DNA of 64,000 nucleotides, taken from NCBI RefSeq assembly GCF_003664325.1, contig NZ_RCDA01000004.1, positions 124,001 through 188,000 on the forward strand. Reading direction: 5' to 3'. Each line of letters opens with the position of its first letter. Positions within the stretch are counted from its first letter, which is position 1. Origin of the DNA: Alkalispirillum mobile. GTDB lineage: Bacteria; Pseudomonadota; Gammaproteobacteria; Nitrococcales; Halorhodospiraceae. The translations under genes and the position numbers were made by a program. The notes beneath the pieces are model-generated. The model was not told the origin of the DNA. It saw nothing but the letters and a program-made list of their open reading frames with translations, and did no database searches. Shown here piece after piece: positions 1 through 9,360 of the stretch.

Positions 1-57
1 TCGTTGTCGGTTTTCAGGCTCGAACTGAATGGATAACAATTGTGGCGTTTGCAGGCC

Positions 58-912
58 TCAGCGCAGGATCAGCAGCGGGATCGGCGAGCGCATGATCATG
101 TGCGTGGTGGTGCTCCCCACGAAGAACTGACGCAGCCGCGAGTGGCCGTAGGCCCCCATGGCCAGCAGGTGGATGTCGTGGGCCTCGCGGTAGTCGCAGA
201 CCACCTCGTTCACCTCGCCGGATTTCACCGCCGTGGTCACCTTGAAGCCCTGCTTCTCCAGCCGGCCCCGCGGGCCTCCCAGCTTGGCCCGGTTGGCGTC
301 GGTCTCCGCGCCCACCATCAGGAGGTGCGCTTCGGCACCGTCCAGCAGGCTGCTGCGGGCCAGGCGTTCCACTACCTTGTCGGCGGTGGCGCTGCCGTCG
401 TAGGCGATCAGGAACCGCTCCGGCACCCGGAACTGCAGGGGCACGACCAGCATGGGCCGGTGCAGGGTGCGGATGACGCTCTCCAGGTGGCTGCCGATGT
501 GGCGGGTTACCACATCACCATCCTTGCCCTGTTTGCCCAGCACCAGCAGGCGCATGTCCTCCTCCAGGTCGGCCAGCGCCTCGGTGATATCCCCATTGCG
601 CAGTAGCCGGCCCGGGTCTTCCACCCCGGCGGCCTCAACCCTGGAGATGGCGTCGGCGAGCACGGCCTTGCCCTGCTTCCGGGCCAGCTTGCCCCGTTTT
701 TCCTCCAGTTCCACCAGTTCCTGCAGCAGCTCTTCCCGGTTGCCGAGGCTCAGGTTGCCGCTGTAGTCGGGCTCGCGTTCCCCGTGGGGGTTGCGGATGA
801 CGTGCAGCAGGGTCAGCGGTGCGCCCAGGCGCTGGCAGGCCCAGGCGGCGTGGTCACAGACAGACTCGGACGAGCGCGAGCCGTCCACGCAGGCGAATAC
901 CTTTTCAGTCAT
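58..912 (-). CDS. Tandem universal stress protein (two UspA domains)
   Basis: 284 residues made of two Usp folds, about 1-145 and 150-284. The first begins with the typical strand MTEKVFACVDGS, and the second has FLIAYDGSATADK. The second ends with the nucleotide-binding type loop GAYGHSRLRQFFVGSTTTHM, the G-x2-G-x9-G(S/T) signature of ATP-binding Usp proteins; the first half has VLGKQGKDGDV in the equivalent place and is more degenerate. Usp proteins are soluble and help cells endure stress, often by sensing ATP. It lies 37 bases downstream of the SulP transporter on the same strand, so the two are probably one transcript, a pairing that suggests a regulatory partner for the transporter. Family is certain; role is inferred. 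Confidence 0.93.
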   Translation of the reverse strand: MTEKVFACVDGSRSSESVCDHAAWACQRLGAPLTLLHVIRNPHGEREPDYSGNLSLGNREELLQELVELEEKRGKLARKQGKAVLADAISRVEAAGVEDPGRLLRNGDITEALADLEEDMRLLVLGKQGKDGDVVTRHIGSHLESVIRTLHRPMLVVPLQFRVPERFLIAYDGSATADKVVERLARSSLLDGAEAHLLMVGAETDANRAKLGGPRGRLEKQGFKVTTAVKSGEVNEVVCDYREAHDIHLLAMGAYGHSRLRQFFVGSTTTHMIMRSPIPLLILR

Positions 913-949
913 GGTGTTATCGCTCCTTGGGCGGTATGCGGCTCGCGGT

Positions 950-2443
950 TCAATGGCCCATAAGCCGGTCGATGGCGTCCGGCTTGTCGTGCACGGCGTG
1001 GCGGTCGACGATGGTGGCGGTGGCCTCGTTCATGCCCACGACCTCCACCTCGGTGCCCTCGCGGCGGAAGTTGATGACCACCCGGTCCAGCGCCGCGACG
1101 GAGCTGATGTCCCAGAAGTGCGCGCGGGTGAGATCGATGGTCACCTTATCCAGATCCTCGTTGAAGTCAAAGGCCTTGCCGAACTTCTCTGTGGAGGCGA
1201 AGAACACCTGGCCCACCACCCGGTAAGTCCGATGCAGGGTCTGGTCGTCTGGACGCTCGTCCGCGTCGGAGCTCACATGCATGAAGCGGCTGACCTTGTT
1301 GGCGAAGAACAGACCCGCCAACAGCACGCCGGTCAGCACCCCGAGGGCCAGGTTGTGGGTGAGTACCGTGACCGCCACGGTGCTGACCATGACGATGTTG
1401 GTGCTCATGGGGTTTTTGCGCAGGTCGCGGATAGAACTCCAGCTGAAGGTGCCGATGGAAACCATGATCATCACCGCCACCAGTGCGGCCATGGGGATCA
1501 TCTGGAGCAGGGGCGAGAGGAAGACCACCAGCACGATGAGCACCAGCCCGGCCACCAGTGCCGAGAGCCGCCCGCGGCCGCCCGATTTCACGTTGATGAT
1601 GGACTGCCCGATCATGGCGCAGCCGGCCATGCCGCCGAAGCTGCCGGCCACCAGATTGGCAATGCCCTGGCCCTTGCACTCCCGGTTGCGGTCGGTCTGG
1701 GTGTCGGTCAGGTCATCGACAATGTTCTGGGTCAGCATGGACTCCAGCAGGCCCACGACGGTCAGCGCCAGGGAATAGGGCAGGATGATCCAGAGGGTCT
1801 CCAGGTTGAGCGGCACGTCCGGCCACAGGAATACCGGCAGGGTATCGGGCAGGTCACCCATGTCGCCCACCGTCGGCACCTCCATGCCCAGTAACCAGGC
1901 CAGCAGGGTGAGCACCACGATGGTGACCAGCGGCGAGGGGATGACCCGGGTGAGGTAGGGCAGCAGGTAGATGATGGCCAACCCGCCGGCCACCATGGGG
2001 TAGACCAGCCAGGGCACATCCACCAGTTCGGGGATCTGCGCCATGAAGATCAGGATGGCCAGGGCGTTGACGAAGCCGGTCATCACCGAGTTGGAGATGA
2101 AACGCATGAACTGGCCCACCCGCAGGTAGCCGGCGATCACCTGCAATATCCCGGTGAGCAGGGTCGCGGCCAGCAGGTATTCCAGGCCGTGGTTGGCCAC
2201 CAGGGTGGTCATGAGCAGGGCCATGGCGGCGGTGGCTGCCGAGATCATCCCCGGCCGGGCGCCGGTGAAGGCGATGACCACCGCGATGCAGAAGGAGGCG
2301 TAAAGCCCCACCTGCGGGTCCACGCCGGCGATGATGGAGAAGGCGATGGCCTCGGGGATCAGGGCCAGGGCCACGATAATGCCGGCCAGTACATCGCCCC
2401 GGATGTTGCCGAACCATTCCTGCTTCAGTCTGTTCCAGTTCAT
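950..2443 (-). CDS. SulP-family anion transporter with STAS domain
   Basis: 497 residues from the ATG at 2443 ([10 protein letters not shown]); a longer in-frame extension upstream is basic and unlike a transporter N-terminus. The N-terminal part carries the SulP hydrophobic core ([20 protein letters not shown], with transmembrane helices to about residue 385). The last ~110 residues form a STAS domain ([20 protein letters not shown]). SulP proteins move sulfate, bicarbonate or dicarboxylates through the inner membrane. This short form next to a Usp gene resembles putative Na+/bicarbonate or sulfate carriers, but the substrate cannot be read from the sequence. It is the first gene of a likely two-gene operon. 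Confidence 0.93.
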   Translation of the reverse strand: MNWNRLKQEWFGNIRGDVLAGIIVALALIPEAIAFSIIAGVDPQVGLYASFCIAVVIAFTGARPGMISAATAAMALLMTTLVANHGLEYLLAATLLTGILQVIAGYLRVGQFMRFISNSVMTGFVNALAILIFMAQIPELVDVPWLVYPMVAGGLAIIYLLPYLTRVIPSPLVTIVVLTLLAWLLGMEVPTVGDMGDLPDTLPVFLWPDVPLNLETLWIILPYSLALTVVGLLESMLTQNIVDDLTDTQTDRNRECKGQGIANLVAGSFGGMAGCAMIGQSIINVKSGGRGRLSALVAGLVLIVLVVFLSPLLQMIPMAALVAVMIMVSIGTFSWSSIRDLRKNPMSTNIVMVSTVAVTVLTHNLALGVLTGVLLAGLFFANKVSRFMHVSSDADERPDDQTLHRTYRVVGQVFFASTEKFGKAFDFNEDLDKVTIDLTRAHFWDISSVAALDRVVINFRREGTEVEVVGMNEATATIVDRHAVHDKPDAIDRLMGH

Positions 2444-2873
2444 GGGCGCTTCCGTGTGAATAAGCGTGCGGCGGCGCGGGATGGCACGAGCCGGGCAGTC
2501 GTGGCCCGGCGCCCGCGTTTTGGGCGGATGCGGCATCACCACGCACGGTCAGGTGTGGTCCTGAGTTTGGCGGCGAATGGCCCTGCGTGCACTGCACTGG
2601 GGGCTGCCGCCTCGGCTAGGCGACTGGAGTGAGTGGTCCGCTAGGGCGGACTGGTCTTTGCGGTGGGATTGGACATGTGTTGCACGGTCGCTCGCCGGAC
2701 AAGGGCGCGCAACTCTATATCAAAACGTGCATGAAGTGAAGGACGGGGCATTCGCTAGGCGGGGGGCGGATGCCGGATTACAGGGGGGGCGTTGTCACAG
2801 GGAGGCGGCGGAGCCGCCGTGGCGGTCCATAACCCAACCTGATGACAGTGTGCCCCCGCACGCCCGCTGGCGA
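2444..2873. other. 430-base intergenic region
   Basis: This lies between the SulP start and the stop of the upstream haem-binding protein gene. It must hold the promoter of the SulP-Usp pair and the 3' end of the upstream gene. A short GGCGGC/GCCGCC hairpin sits near 2804-2818 without a T run. I see no convincing gene. Confidence 0.5.
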
Positions 2874-4202
2874 TCAGCGGGCCAATTCCTGTTTGATGAT
2901 GTACTGACGCAGCTCTTCGATTACATGGTGGTCACGCACGCCCAGCAATCCCTCGCGGACCTGGTCCTGGCCGGGGTGGTCCTCGCTGTGCAGGAACTGC
3001 CAGGTGATCTGGCCCGGGTGGAACACCGTCAGCTCCGTCCACTCAAGCTCAGCGTCCGCCAGGTCACCGTCCACCCGGACGGCGGTGATGTCGACGTCCT
3101 CATCGTCGACGCCCAGGCCAAGGGTCTGGGGCAGGGAGACCAAGTGCCAGCGGGCGCCGAAGCCACCGGTGTGCACGGCAAAGGCCACGTTGTAGAGGCC
3201 GCCGTCCTCCAGGGTCTTGCTGTCCATAGCGTCCGGTGCGTCCAGGGAACGGGTCAGGGTGACGCGCCAGGCACCGTCCTCGTAGCCGCCTTCCGCGCGG
3301 ATGGCGCCCCGGCTGCCGCTAGGCTCCTGCAGGAAGCGCTGCGGGATGACATCGCCTTCCTGCCAGTCGTGGTCCGGGTCGAAGGGCACCGAGTTGTGCT
3401 CGGAGATGAAGTAGGGGTCGTCCTGGCTGTACTCGCCGTCCACCAGCTCGTCCCAGTCCAAGGCCACCCGACCGGTTTCATCCGGGTCAAACATGTAGGC
3501 GGGGTGGTTGCCATCGTCATCCCAGTTGGTGGTGAACATGCTGTCGCCCTCGGAGGAGAGGCGGTAGTGCAGCACGTAGCCGTTGTCGGCATAGCCCATG
3601 GGGTGGCTGCGGTGCGCGCGCCACTGCCAGAGATCCAGGAAGACACCATCCTCCTGCAGTTGGGCAAGCTCGTCGTCGTCACGGACGGCGTCCCAGGAGA
3701 CGTCAGTCGGGTCGTCCACGTCGCGGGTCTGCGGCAGGTACTTGCGCACGTCGCTGCGGCCTAGGTCATCGCCCAGTGTCGGGTGCGCCTCCACCTCGCT
3801 GCTCTCGGCCTCGGAGGTCAGGCTGCGCATACCGTCGTGGGCAGTCATCCAGCCGCCGTAGCGGTCGAAGCCGTCAACCGCGCCGTCGTCCAGCAGCATT
3901 GAGATCCGGTCCTCGTACAGCCCATGGGGATCGGGCTTGGGGCCGCCGGAGCCGTAGCGCACCCATTCGCCGTCCTCGTAGCGCCAATACTGGTGGTACC
4001 AGCTGGGGTTGTCGGTCTCGAAGACGTAATGGATCTGGATCTCGTCGCCGTTGTAGGCCGCCGCCACTTGCAGTGTCCCGTGGCTGTTCGGGTAGTCGGG
4101 CACGTAGATGTTGCGCTCCACGTCGACCCGGATATTGTCGGCGGCAACCAGGCCGGGGGCGGCCAGCAATGGGATGAAAAGGTTCAGCGTTCGTTTCCGC
4201 AT
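2874..4202 (-). CDS. Secreted ethylbenzene-dehydrogenase-type haem-binding protein
   Basis: 442 residues with a Sec signal peptide (MRKRTLNLFIPLLAAPGLVAA, cleaved near residue 21). The mature part resembles the EB_dh / DMSO-reductase-family gamma-subunit haem-b-binding fold: an early NPSWYHQYWRYEDGEW segment, DLWQWRAHRSHPMGYADN in the middle and a late GGFGARWHLVSLP segment. In ethylbenzene, dimethylsulfide and selenate dehydrogenases such a subunit passes electrons from a molybdenum subunit to cytochromes. Here no molybdenum or Fe-S subunit is nearby, so it may be an independent periplasmic b-type electron carrier. It is highly acidic, as expected in a halophile. Domain assignment is by eye. 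Confidence 0.72.
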   Translation of the reverse strand: MRKRTLNLFIPLLAAPGLVAADNIRVDVERNIYVPDYPNSHGTLQVAAAYNGDEIQIHYVFETDNPSWYHQYWRYEDGEWVRYGSGGPKPDPHGLYEDRISMLLDDGAVDGFDRYGGWMTAHDGMRSLTSEAESSEVEAHPTLGDDLGRSDVRKYLPQTRDVDDPTDVSWDAVRDDDELAQLQEDGVFLDLWQWRAHRSHPMGYADNGYVLHYRLSSEGDSMFTTNWDDDGNHPAYMFDPDETGRVALDWDELVDGEYSQDDPYFISEHNSVPFDPDHDWQEGDVIPQRFLQEPSGSRGAIRAEGGYEDGAWRVTLTRSLDAPDAMDSKTLEDGGLYNVAFAVHTGGFGARWHLVSLPQTLGLGVDDEDVDITAVRVDGDLADAELEWTELTVFHPGQITWQFLHSEDHPGQDQVREGLLGVRDHHVIEELRQYIIKQELAR

Positions 4203-4315
4203 TGGTGGGCTCCTCGGGGCTGGTGTGTTTGCGGTCTTTTGAAGGTCTTGATTTTACAAGATGGCACTCAAGGGTTAGCGGTGCAATGCAAGGGCGTTCA
4301 GGCCGGGTCCGGGCC

Positions 4316-4344
4316 TTGACAGCAGGCGGGTGGCGGGCGAGAAT
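4316..4344 (+). promoter_or_regulatory. Sigma-70 promoter of tRNA-Met
   Basis: A perfect -35 TTGACA (4316-4321) is followed, after 17 bases, by GAGAAT (4339-4344) as -10. Transcription would start about 7 bases before the tRNA, with a GC-rich stretch after the -10 as in stringently controlled stable-RNA promoters. Confidence 0.55.
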
Positions 4345-4357
4345 TCGCCGCTCGAGT

Positions 4358-4434
4358 GGCTACGTAGCTCAGCTGGTCAGAGCATCGCACTCATAATGCG
4401 AGGGTCGGTGGTTCGAGTCCACCCGTAGCCACCA
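4358..4434 (+). tRNA. tRNA-Met (CAT), elongator
   Basis: 77 bases including an encoded CCA. Acceptor arms GGCTACG and CGTAGCC pair fully; the anticodon loop is CTCATAA and the T arm is GGTTCGAGTCC. The body is close to the E. coli elongator methionine tRNA (same acceptor stem and start GGCTACGTAGCTCAG). It lacks the C1-A72 mismatch of an initiator, so it should read internal AUG codons. Confidence 0.97.
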
Positions 4435-4633
4435 TTATTTTCAAGTAGTTACCCTCCTGTCACTCCGCCTGTATCGCCTGCGACAAGTCTGCTGTACCCC
4501 CCCTACGCAGTTACGTTGGGATGCCAGGACAATGGCGAGCATTCTGCAGCCGGGCAGTCGCCCAGGTGCTACCCGCTATACTCTGATCTGTTGACGGAGC
4601 CCACACACCGGTTACTGCCCCGGGGGGTTGCCT

Positions 4634-5008
4634 ATGGATCAGGACAGCCAGAAGCACGCCATCGATTCCCTCCGGGACTGGAGCAAGTGGCTTATCGGAG
4701 TGGATTTCGCCGCCGCGACCGGTTGCGTGATCGTGTTGCAGGGCGGCGATCCAGCAGGTATTGCGCGGTTGCTGCTGGTGCTGGCCATCAGTTCCTTCGC
4801 GTTATCGGTGCTCTGCGCCATCGTTCTAACCCGGGTGCTGGCTTCCGTGGTTGAGCGCCTGCCGCTGACCGGGGCCGATGGACGGCCCGTGAGCATTGCC
4901 GCCTACCGGCTGAGCGGTGGGCTGATTACGGTAGGTGGGCTCGCATCGGCGCAGATTGTCCTGATGGCGCTGGGAGGCGGGTTGCTGATCGGCTGGATTG
5001 TCGTTTAG
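4634..5008 (+). CDS. Small three-helix membrane protein, unknown
   Basis: 124 residues from the ATG at 4634, preceded by a G-rich Shine-Dalgarno-like stretch. After a short charged N-terminus (MDQDSQKHAIDSLRDWSKW) there are three hydrophobic segments at about 19-37, 46-71 and 97-124, giving a small integral inner-membrane protein. I do not recognise a family, and no neighbour suggests a role: it follows tRNA-Met and converges on an ABC exporter. Confidence 0.7.
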   Translation: MDQDSQKHAIDSLRDWSKWLIGVDFAAATGCVIVLQGGDPAGIARLLLVLAISSFALSVLCAIVLTRVLASVVERLPLTGADGRPVSIAAYRLSGGLITVGGLASAQIVLMALGGGLLIGWIVV

Positions 5009-5106
5009 CGGCTGGCGGGCGCCCCCCCCGGATCACCCCGCTGCGGGGGCCTTGGCGCCCATTCGACCCGACTTGTCTCTTGCCCCGGTGTTCATCGGCG
5101 TCGCCG

Positions 5107-5871
5107 TCAGCCACGCGCCAGGCGACGATTGAGGGCATAGACGGATAGCGGCGCGAATACCAGCGCGATGCCCAGGGCCCAGAGCAGGGACCACGACGCC
5201 GGGGCGGCGACCGGGCCGCCGTTCATCAGTCCCCGTGCGGCGTCCGCGAGCAGCGATACGGGGTTGGCGTACACGAAGCCCTGCAGCCACCCGGGCATGG
5301 TCTCCACCGGCACGAACGCGGAGCTGACGAAGGTCACCGGGAACAGCGCCGTGAAGCCGAACAGCTGCACGTGCTCCGGGTCCCGCGCCATCACGCCAAC
5401 CAGCACCATCACCCAGGAAAAAGCGACGGCAAACACCAGCACCAGCAGCACCATGCCCAGCAGGTGCGCCACGGAGGTGGCGAGACGGAATCCGAGCAGG
5501 TAGCCCACGGTCAGCAGCAGCGCGATGCAAAGTGCCTGCTTGACCATATCCGCGAGGATGCGGCCTGCCAGCGGTGCCCAGCGCGGGATCGGCAGGGCGC
5601 GGAAGCGGTCAAACACGCCCTTGGTCAGGTCGGTGTTCAGCCCGTGGCCCACATAGACCGTAACGAACAGCATGTTCATCACGATCACCCCCGGCAGCAC
5701 GAATGCCAGGTAGTCGTCCGGCGAGCCGGCGATCGCCCCGCCGAAGACGTAGAGGAAAAGCACCAGGAAGAGGATCGGCTGGATGCTGTAGTCCCCGAGT
5801 TCCCAGGGGTTGCGCCGCACCTGGACCAGGCTGCGCCAGGCCAGCGTGAGTGTCTGCTGCAGGCCGCTCAC
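5107..5871 (-). CDS. ABC-2 type exporter permease (DrrB-like)
   Basis: 254 residues with about six transmembrane helices and the ABC-2 permease pattern of DrrB: QPILFLVLFLYVFGGAIAG near the start, VMNMLFVTVYVGHGLNTDLTKGVFDRF, then FPVTFVSSAFVPVETMPGWL before the last helices. The GTG start at 5871 overlaps the TGA of the ATPase gene (GTGA), so the two are translationally coupled. With the ATPase it should form an inner-membrane exporter of hydrophobic or drug-like compounds. The substrate is unknown. Confidence 0.9.
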   Translation of the reverse strand: MSGLQQTLTLAWRSLVQVRRNPWELGDYSIQPILFLVLFLYVFGGAIAGSPDDYLAFVLPGVIVMNMLFVTVYVGHGLNTDLTKGVFDRFRALPIPRWAPLAGRILADMVKQALCIALLLTVGYLLGFRLATSVAHLLGMVLLVLVFAVAFSWVMVLVGVMARDPEHVQLFGFTALFPVTFVSSAFVPVETMPGWLQGFVYANPVSLLADAARGLMNGGPVAAPASWSLLWALGIALVFAPLSVYALNRRLARG

Positions 5872-6830
5872 GGGGCGTCCTCCGCTGCATTGGGCCCTGA
5901 CTGGCCGCCGTGGCCGGTCAGGGCGAGGAATACGTCGTCCAGGCTAGGCCCGCGCAGGCCCAACTCCGCGACCCCGATGCCGGCGTCGTTCAGGGCCCGC
6001 AGCACCGAAGGCAGCAACACCGGGTCCTGCACCGGTGCGCTGATCTGTTCGCCGTCCACCTGCGCCTGCACACTCGTGACCGCGGCCACCTGTTCCGCAG
6101 CGCGTGCGGCCAGGGCCGGGTCGGAAACGGTCACGTACAGGGTGCGCGCACCGACGCGTGACTTGAGCTGGGCGGAGGTGCCCTCGGCGATCACCCGGCC
6201 CTGGTCCAGCACCACGATGAAGTCGGCGAGGGCATCCGCCTCCTCCAGGTACTGGGTGGTCAGCAACACGGTGGTTCCGCTGGCCTGTAGCTGGCGGATG
6301 CGGTGCCACAGGTCCCGCCTTGCCCGCGGGTCCAGCCCCGTGGACGGCTCGTCCAGGAACAGGATGCGCGGCCGCCCTACCAGGCTGGCCGCCAGGTCCA
6401 GGCGCCGGCGCATGCCGCCGGAATAGGTCTGGGCAGGCCGCCGCGCGGCCGCTTCCAGGGAGAAATCCGCGAGCAGCGCGTCCGCCCGCGCCCTTGCCTC
6501 CGCGCGTTTCAGTCCCAGCAGGCGGCCGACCAGGATCAGGTTCTCGCGCCCGGTCAGCTTTTCGTCCACCGACGCATACTGGCCGGTCAGCCCGATGATC
6601 TCGCGCACCCTCGCCGCCTCGCCGACGACGTCGAAGCCGCCGACCCAAGCCCGTCCCGCGGTGGGGGCTAACAGCGTGGCCAGGGTTCGGACGATGGTGG
6701 TCTTGCCGGCGCCGTTCGGCCCCAGCAGGCCCAGCACCTGTCCGGTCGGCACGTTCAGGCTCACGCCATCCAGTGCGCGGGTGCCGCCAAAGTCCCGCAC
6801 CAAACCTTCTACTTTGATCGCGTGGCTCAT
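5868..6830 (-). CDS. ABC exporter ATP-binding protein (DrrA-like)
   Basis: 320 residues from the ATG at 6830 (MSHAIKVEGLVRDFGG); an in-frame extension upstream is low-complexity and not part of the family. Walker A is GPNGAGKTT, the signature is YSGGMRRRLDLAASL, Walker B is ILFLDEPSTGLDP, and a C-terminal ~80-residue domain is typical of DrrA-type ATPases. It powers the permease encoded immediately downstream with a 4-base overlap. DrrAB pairs export anthracyclines and related compounds, but many homologues have unknown cargo. Confidence 0.93.
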   Translation of the reverse strand: MSHAIKVEGLVRDFGGTRALDGVSLNVPTGQVLGLLGPNGAGKTTIVRTLATLLAPTAGRAWVGGFDVVGEAARVREIIGLTGQYASVDEKLTGRENLILVGRLLGLKRAEARARADALLADFSLEAAARRPAQTYSGGMRRRLDLAASLVGRPRILFLDEPSTGLDPRARRDLWHRIRQLQASGTTVLLTTQYLEEADALADFIVVLDQGRVIAEGTSAQLKSRVGARTLYVTVSDPALAARAAEQVAAVTSVQAQVDGEQISAPVQDPVLLPSVLRALNDAGIGVAELGLRGPSLDDVFLALTGHGGQSGPNAAEDAP

Positions 6831-7094
6831 GTGCACTCCATTGGCAGGCATACTCGCCGATCCGGGCGGCGGGGTTCTGCGCCTCTCGAAAAGTCCGCAT
6901 TGCCACCGCAGCCCGGGCCCCGCCCCAATACCCGGGTATTTTGGCATTGACCGAGCCCTGCGCCCATCAGGCGCAAGAGGCGCGCTCGCTGGGGTGGGCG
7001 AACACCAGGGCCGGTTGGCCATTGTGTCAGGTGCTGTGCGCCCCCATAGTTAATTTCTGCCGTATCGTTTGCCGGCGCATCCGATGGAGGGGTG

Positions 7095-7763
7095 ATGACT
7101 TACCGATTCAGTGACCTGGTCACGGCCTGTGAAGGGGACTGGCGCACTTACATCGAGCACGAGTTCGTGCGCGCCCTCGGAGAGGGCGCGCTTGAGGAGG
7201 AGGCCTTCCGCCACTACCTGAAGCAGGACTACCTGTTCCTGATCCATTTCGCCCGTGCCTATGCGCTCGCGGCCTACAAGAGCCGCACCCTCGAAGATCT
7301 GCGGCAGGCCCACGAAGGCCTCAAGGCCATCGTCGACCTGGAGATGGGCCTGCACGTGGATTACTGCCGCGAATGGGGCATCTCCGAAGAGGACCTGGCC
7401 GCGCTGCCCGAGGCCCGCGCCACCATGGCCTATACCCGGTACGTGCTGGATACGGGTAACCGCGGCGACCTGCTGGACCTGCACGTGGCCCTGGCTCCCT
7501 GCCTGGTGGGCTACGGTGAGATCGCGAACTGGCTGAATGGACGCCCGGAGACCGTCCGGGGCAAAGGCAACCCCTACGACGCCTGGATCGCCATGTACGA
7601 GAGCGACGAGTTCCAGGCCGCCATGCGTGCCGAGCGGGACTGGCTGGACGCCCGCCTGGCGGATGTTACCCCCGCCCGCTTTGCCGAACTGACCCAGGTG
7701 TTTCGAGACGCCACGCGCCTGGAGATCGACTTCTGGCAGATGGGGCTGGACCGCGCCGACTGA
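7095..7763 (+). CDS. tenA: TenA/PqqC-type aminopyrimidine aminohydrolase (thiaminase II)
   Basis: 222 residues. The ATG at 7095 is chosen over the GTG just before it because GGAGG ends at 7090. The all-helical TenA pattern is clear: FRHYLKQDYLFLIHFARAYALA near residue 38, the catalytic-type cysteine in APCLVGYGEIANWL near 136, and the C-terminal glutamate in LEIDFWQMGL. TenA hydrolyses amino-HMP-type breakdown products of thiamine so the pyrimidine can be salvaged in the cytoplasm. No other thiamine gene is adjacent, consistent with a salvage role. It is divergent from the ABC exporter. Confidence 0.88.
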   Translation: MTYRFSDLVTACEGDWRTYIEHEFVRALGEGALEEEAFRHYLKQDYLFLIHFARAYALAAYKSRTLEDLRQAHEGLKAIVDLEMGLHVDYCREWGISEEDLAALPEARATMAYTRYVLDTGNRGDLLDLHVALAPCLVGYGEIANWLNGRPETVRGKGNPYDAWIAMYESDEFQAAMRAERDWLDARLADVTPARFAELTQVFRDATRLEIDFWQMGLDRAD

Positions 7764-7881
7764 GCGGTCGCCCCAGGGGGCTCGCCTTGCCCGGGGACAC
7801 AAGATCCATCAGGATGCAGTGATCTATTCTGCGGGCAACGGTTCCCGTCGCGAATTTATGGATGATCCAGTGAGGTGAGAG

Positions 7882-8424
7882 ATGTTGAACCTGCGTAACG
7901 CGCTGTCCGTGACCGTGGTTTCCGTCGCTATGGCCGGGGGTGTGGCCCAAGCCGATATGGTGCGGGACCTCTCCCCGGGTATCGCCGTGATGGGTGGCGT
8001 GATCGATCCGGAGCTCTCCGGTGCCAGCTCGGACTGGGGTTACGGTGTGGAGGCGTCCGCCGACTGCCTGCTGCTGCAGCCCGCACAGGGTGTGCTGCGG
8101 CATCAGCTGAGCATCACCCGCTACGACGACCGCCCCCTGCGCATGACCTCCACCGAGTTGAACACTCACTGGATGTTCGAGGTGGCGCCCCGCCTGGAGA
8201 TCGGCGCCGGCCCCGGCATCAGCTACATGCGTGCGCGGCTCGGCGGTGAGACCAATGGGCTCTGGGGCGCCCAGGTGGGTGGCAGCATGAACTACACCCT
8301 GGACAACAACGTGTTCATGGGCGTGGAAGCCCGTTACCAGTTCACCGAGAGCGAACGCTTCCACGGTGTCAGCGAGGATATGGACAACTACCGGGTGATG
8401 GGCAAGGTCGGCATCCGCATGTGA
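7882..8424 (+). CDS. Small outer-membrane beta-barrel protein
   Basis: 180 residues with a Sec signal (MLNLRNALSVTVVSVAMAGGVAQA, cut near 24) and alternating strands such as GAGPGISYMRARLG and NVFMGVEARYQFTE, ending in YRVMGKVGIRM. This fits an eight-stranded OmpA/OmpW-size barrel. The start has GAGG six bases ahead of the ATG. The specific function is unknown; sequence divergence is normal for such barrels. Confidence 0.72.
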   Translation: MLNLRNALSVTVVSVAMAGGVAQADMVRDLSPGIAVMGGVIDPELSGASSDWGYGVEASADCLLLQPAQGVLRHQLSITRYDDRPLRMTSTELNTHWMFEVAPRLEIGAGPGISYMRARLGGETNGLWGAQVGGSMNYTLDNNVFMGVEARYQFTESERFHGVSEDMDNYRVMGKVGIRM

Positions 8425-8464
8425 TCCGCGGCCGCGCTGGCGCCTGCAACCCCGGGCTGCTCAC

Positions 8465-9202
8465 ATGACGGTCCATGTGATCGGCGTTGACTGCGCCACG
8501 ACCCCCGCGCGTGTTGGCCTGGCCTTCGGCGTCTACGCCCGGGGGCAGACCACGGTCACGGGCGTGACCATGGGCTCCCCGGCCGACCCGCCCGTGGCTC
8601 AGGTGGCCCGGCAGCTCGCGAAACGGGATGGACCGGTGTTGTTGGCACTGGATGCGCCCCTGGGCTGGCCGGTCGCGCTCGCTGCGGGGCTCCATTGCCA
8701 TGCTGCCGGCGCCCCCCTGGAGACCCCCGCCAACGACCTGTTCCGGCGGGAGACCGACCGGTTCATCCGTCGTCGACTCGGCAAGCAGTCGCTGGATGTA
8801 GGTGCCGATCGGATTGCCCGCACCGCCCATGCGGCATTGGCACTCCTGCAGGGCCTTAGATGCCAACTGGGCCTCGACATCCCTCTAGCCTGGTCGCCCG
8901 CTCTCCAACAGCCGGGTGCGATCGAGGTCTATCCCGCGGCAACCCTGGCCGCTTACGGGATGGACAGCCGGGGTTACCGGGCTGCCGGCAACGGAGCGGT
9001 GCGTGAGCGGCTCCTGGGCGAGGTGCAACAGCGCATTGCCGTTACCGCCGGGGTGCCGGATATCCGAACCGGCGCGGATGGCCTGGATGCCGTGCTCTGC
9101 CTCCTGGCCGCGCATGACTTCCTGACCGGCAAGGCCATGCCACCGGAGCACCCGGACCTGGCCCGGCGCGAGGGCTGGATGTGGGTGCGCGATCCGGGCT
9201 GA
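8465..9202 (+). CDS. DUF429 protein (predicted RNase-H-fold nuclease)
   Basis: 245 residues. The pattern of the DUF429 family is visible: an N-terminal strand with acidic residue (VIGVDCATTPARVGLAF), a second acidic motif ALDAPLGWP near 62, EVYPAATLAAYG near 156, and GADGLDAVLCLLAAHD near 201. These carboxylates match an RNase-H-like metal site, but no activity is established for the family. It starts 40 bases after the barrel gene on the same strand; a functional link is not evident. Confidence 0.8.
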   Translation: MTVHVIGVDCATTPARVGLAFGVYARGQTTVTGVTMGSPADPPVAQVARQLAKRDGPVLLALDAPLGWPVALAAGLHCHAAGAPLETPANDLFRRETDRFIRRRLGKQSLDVGADRIARTAHAALALLQGLRCQLGLDIPLAWSPALQQPGAIEVYPAATLAAYGMDSRGYRAAGNGAVRERLLGEVQQRIAVTAGVPDIRTGADGLDAVLCLLAAHDFLTGKAMPPEHPDLARREGWMWVRDPG

Positions 9203-9360
9203 TCCAGAGCACTCTTCCGGGGCCTATTCACCTGTTTCACGCAATTCAGAATCCCGGTTTTCCGGCCAATCCCTGCGCCCCGTGTTGTTATGCTGCCCGC
9301 ACCGCGCCCTGGCTTGCGGGCATTTTTGTAATGGATCGGTGGCACGATCAAGGAGGCAAC

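Noticed and set aside
791-1894. Long + strand open frame opposite the SulP gene
   Set aside because: His/Gly/Val-rich translation typical of the antisense of a GC-rich membrane-protein gene; no family resemblance.
9181-9360. N-terminal extension of cytochrome b561 to an upstream start
   Set aside because: The GTG at 9361 has a strong Shine-Dalgarno sequence and the four-helix family begins just after it.
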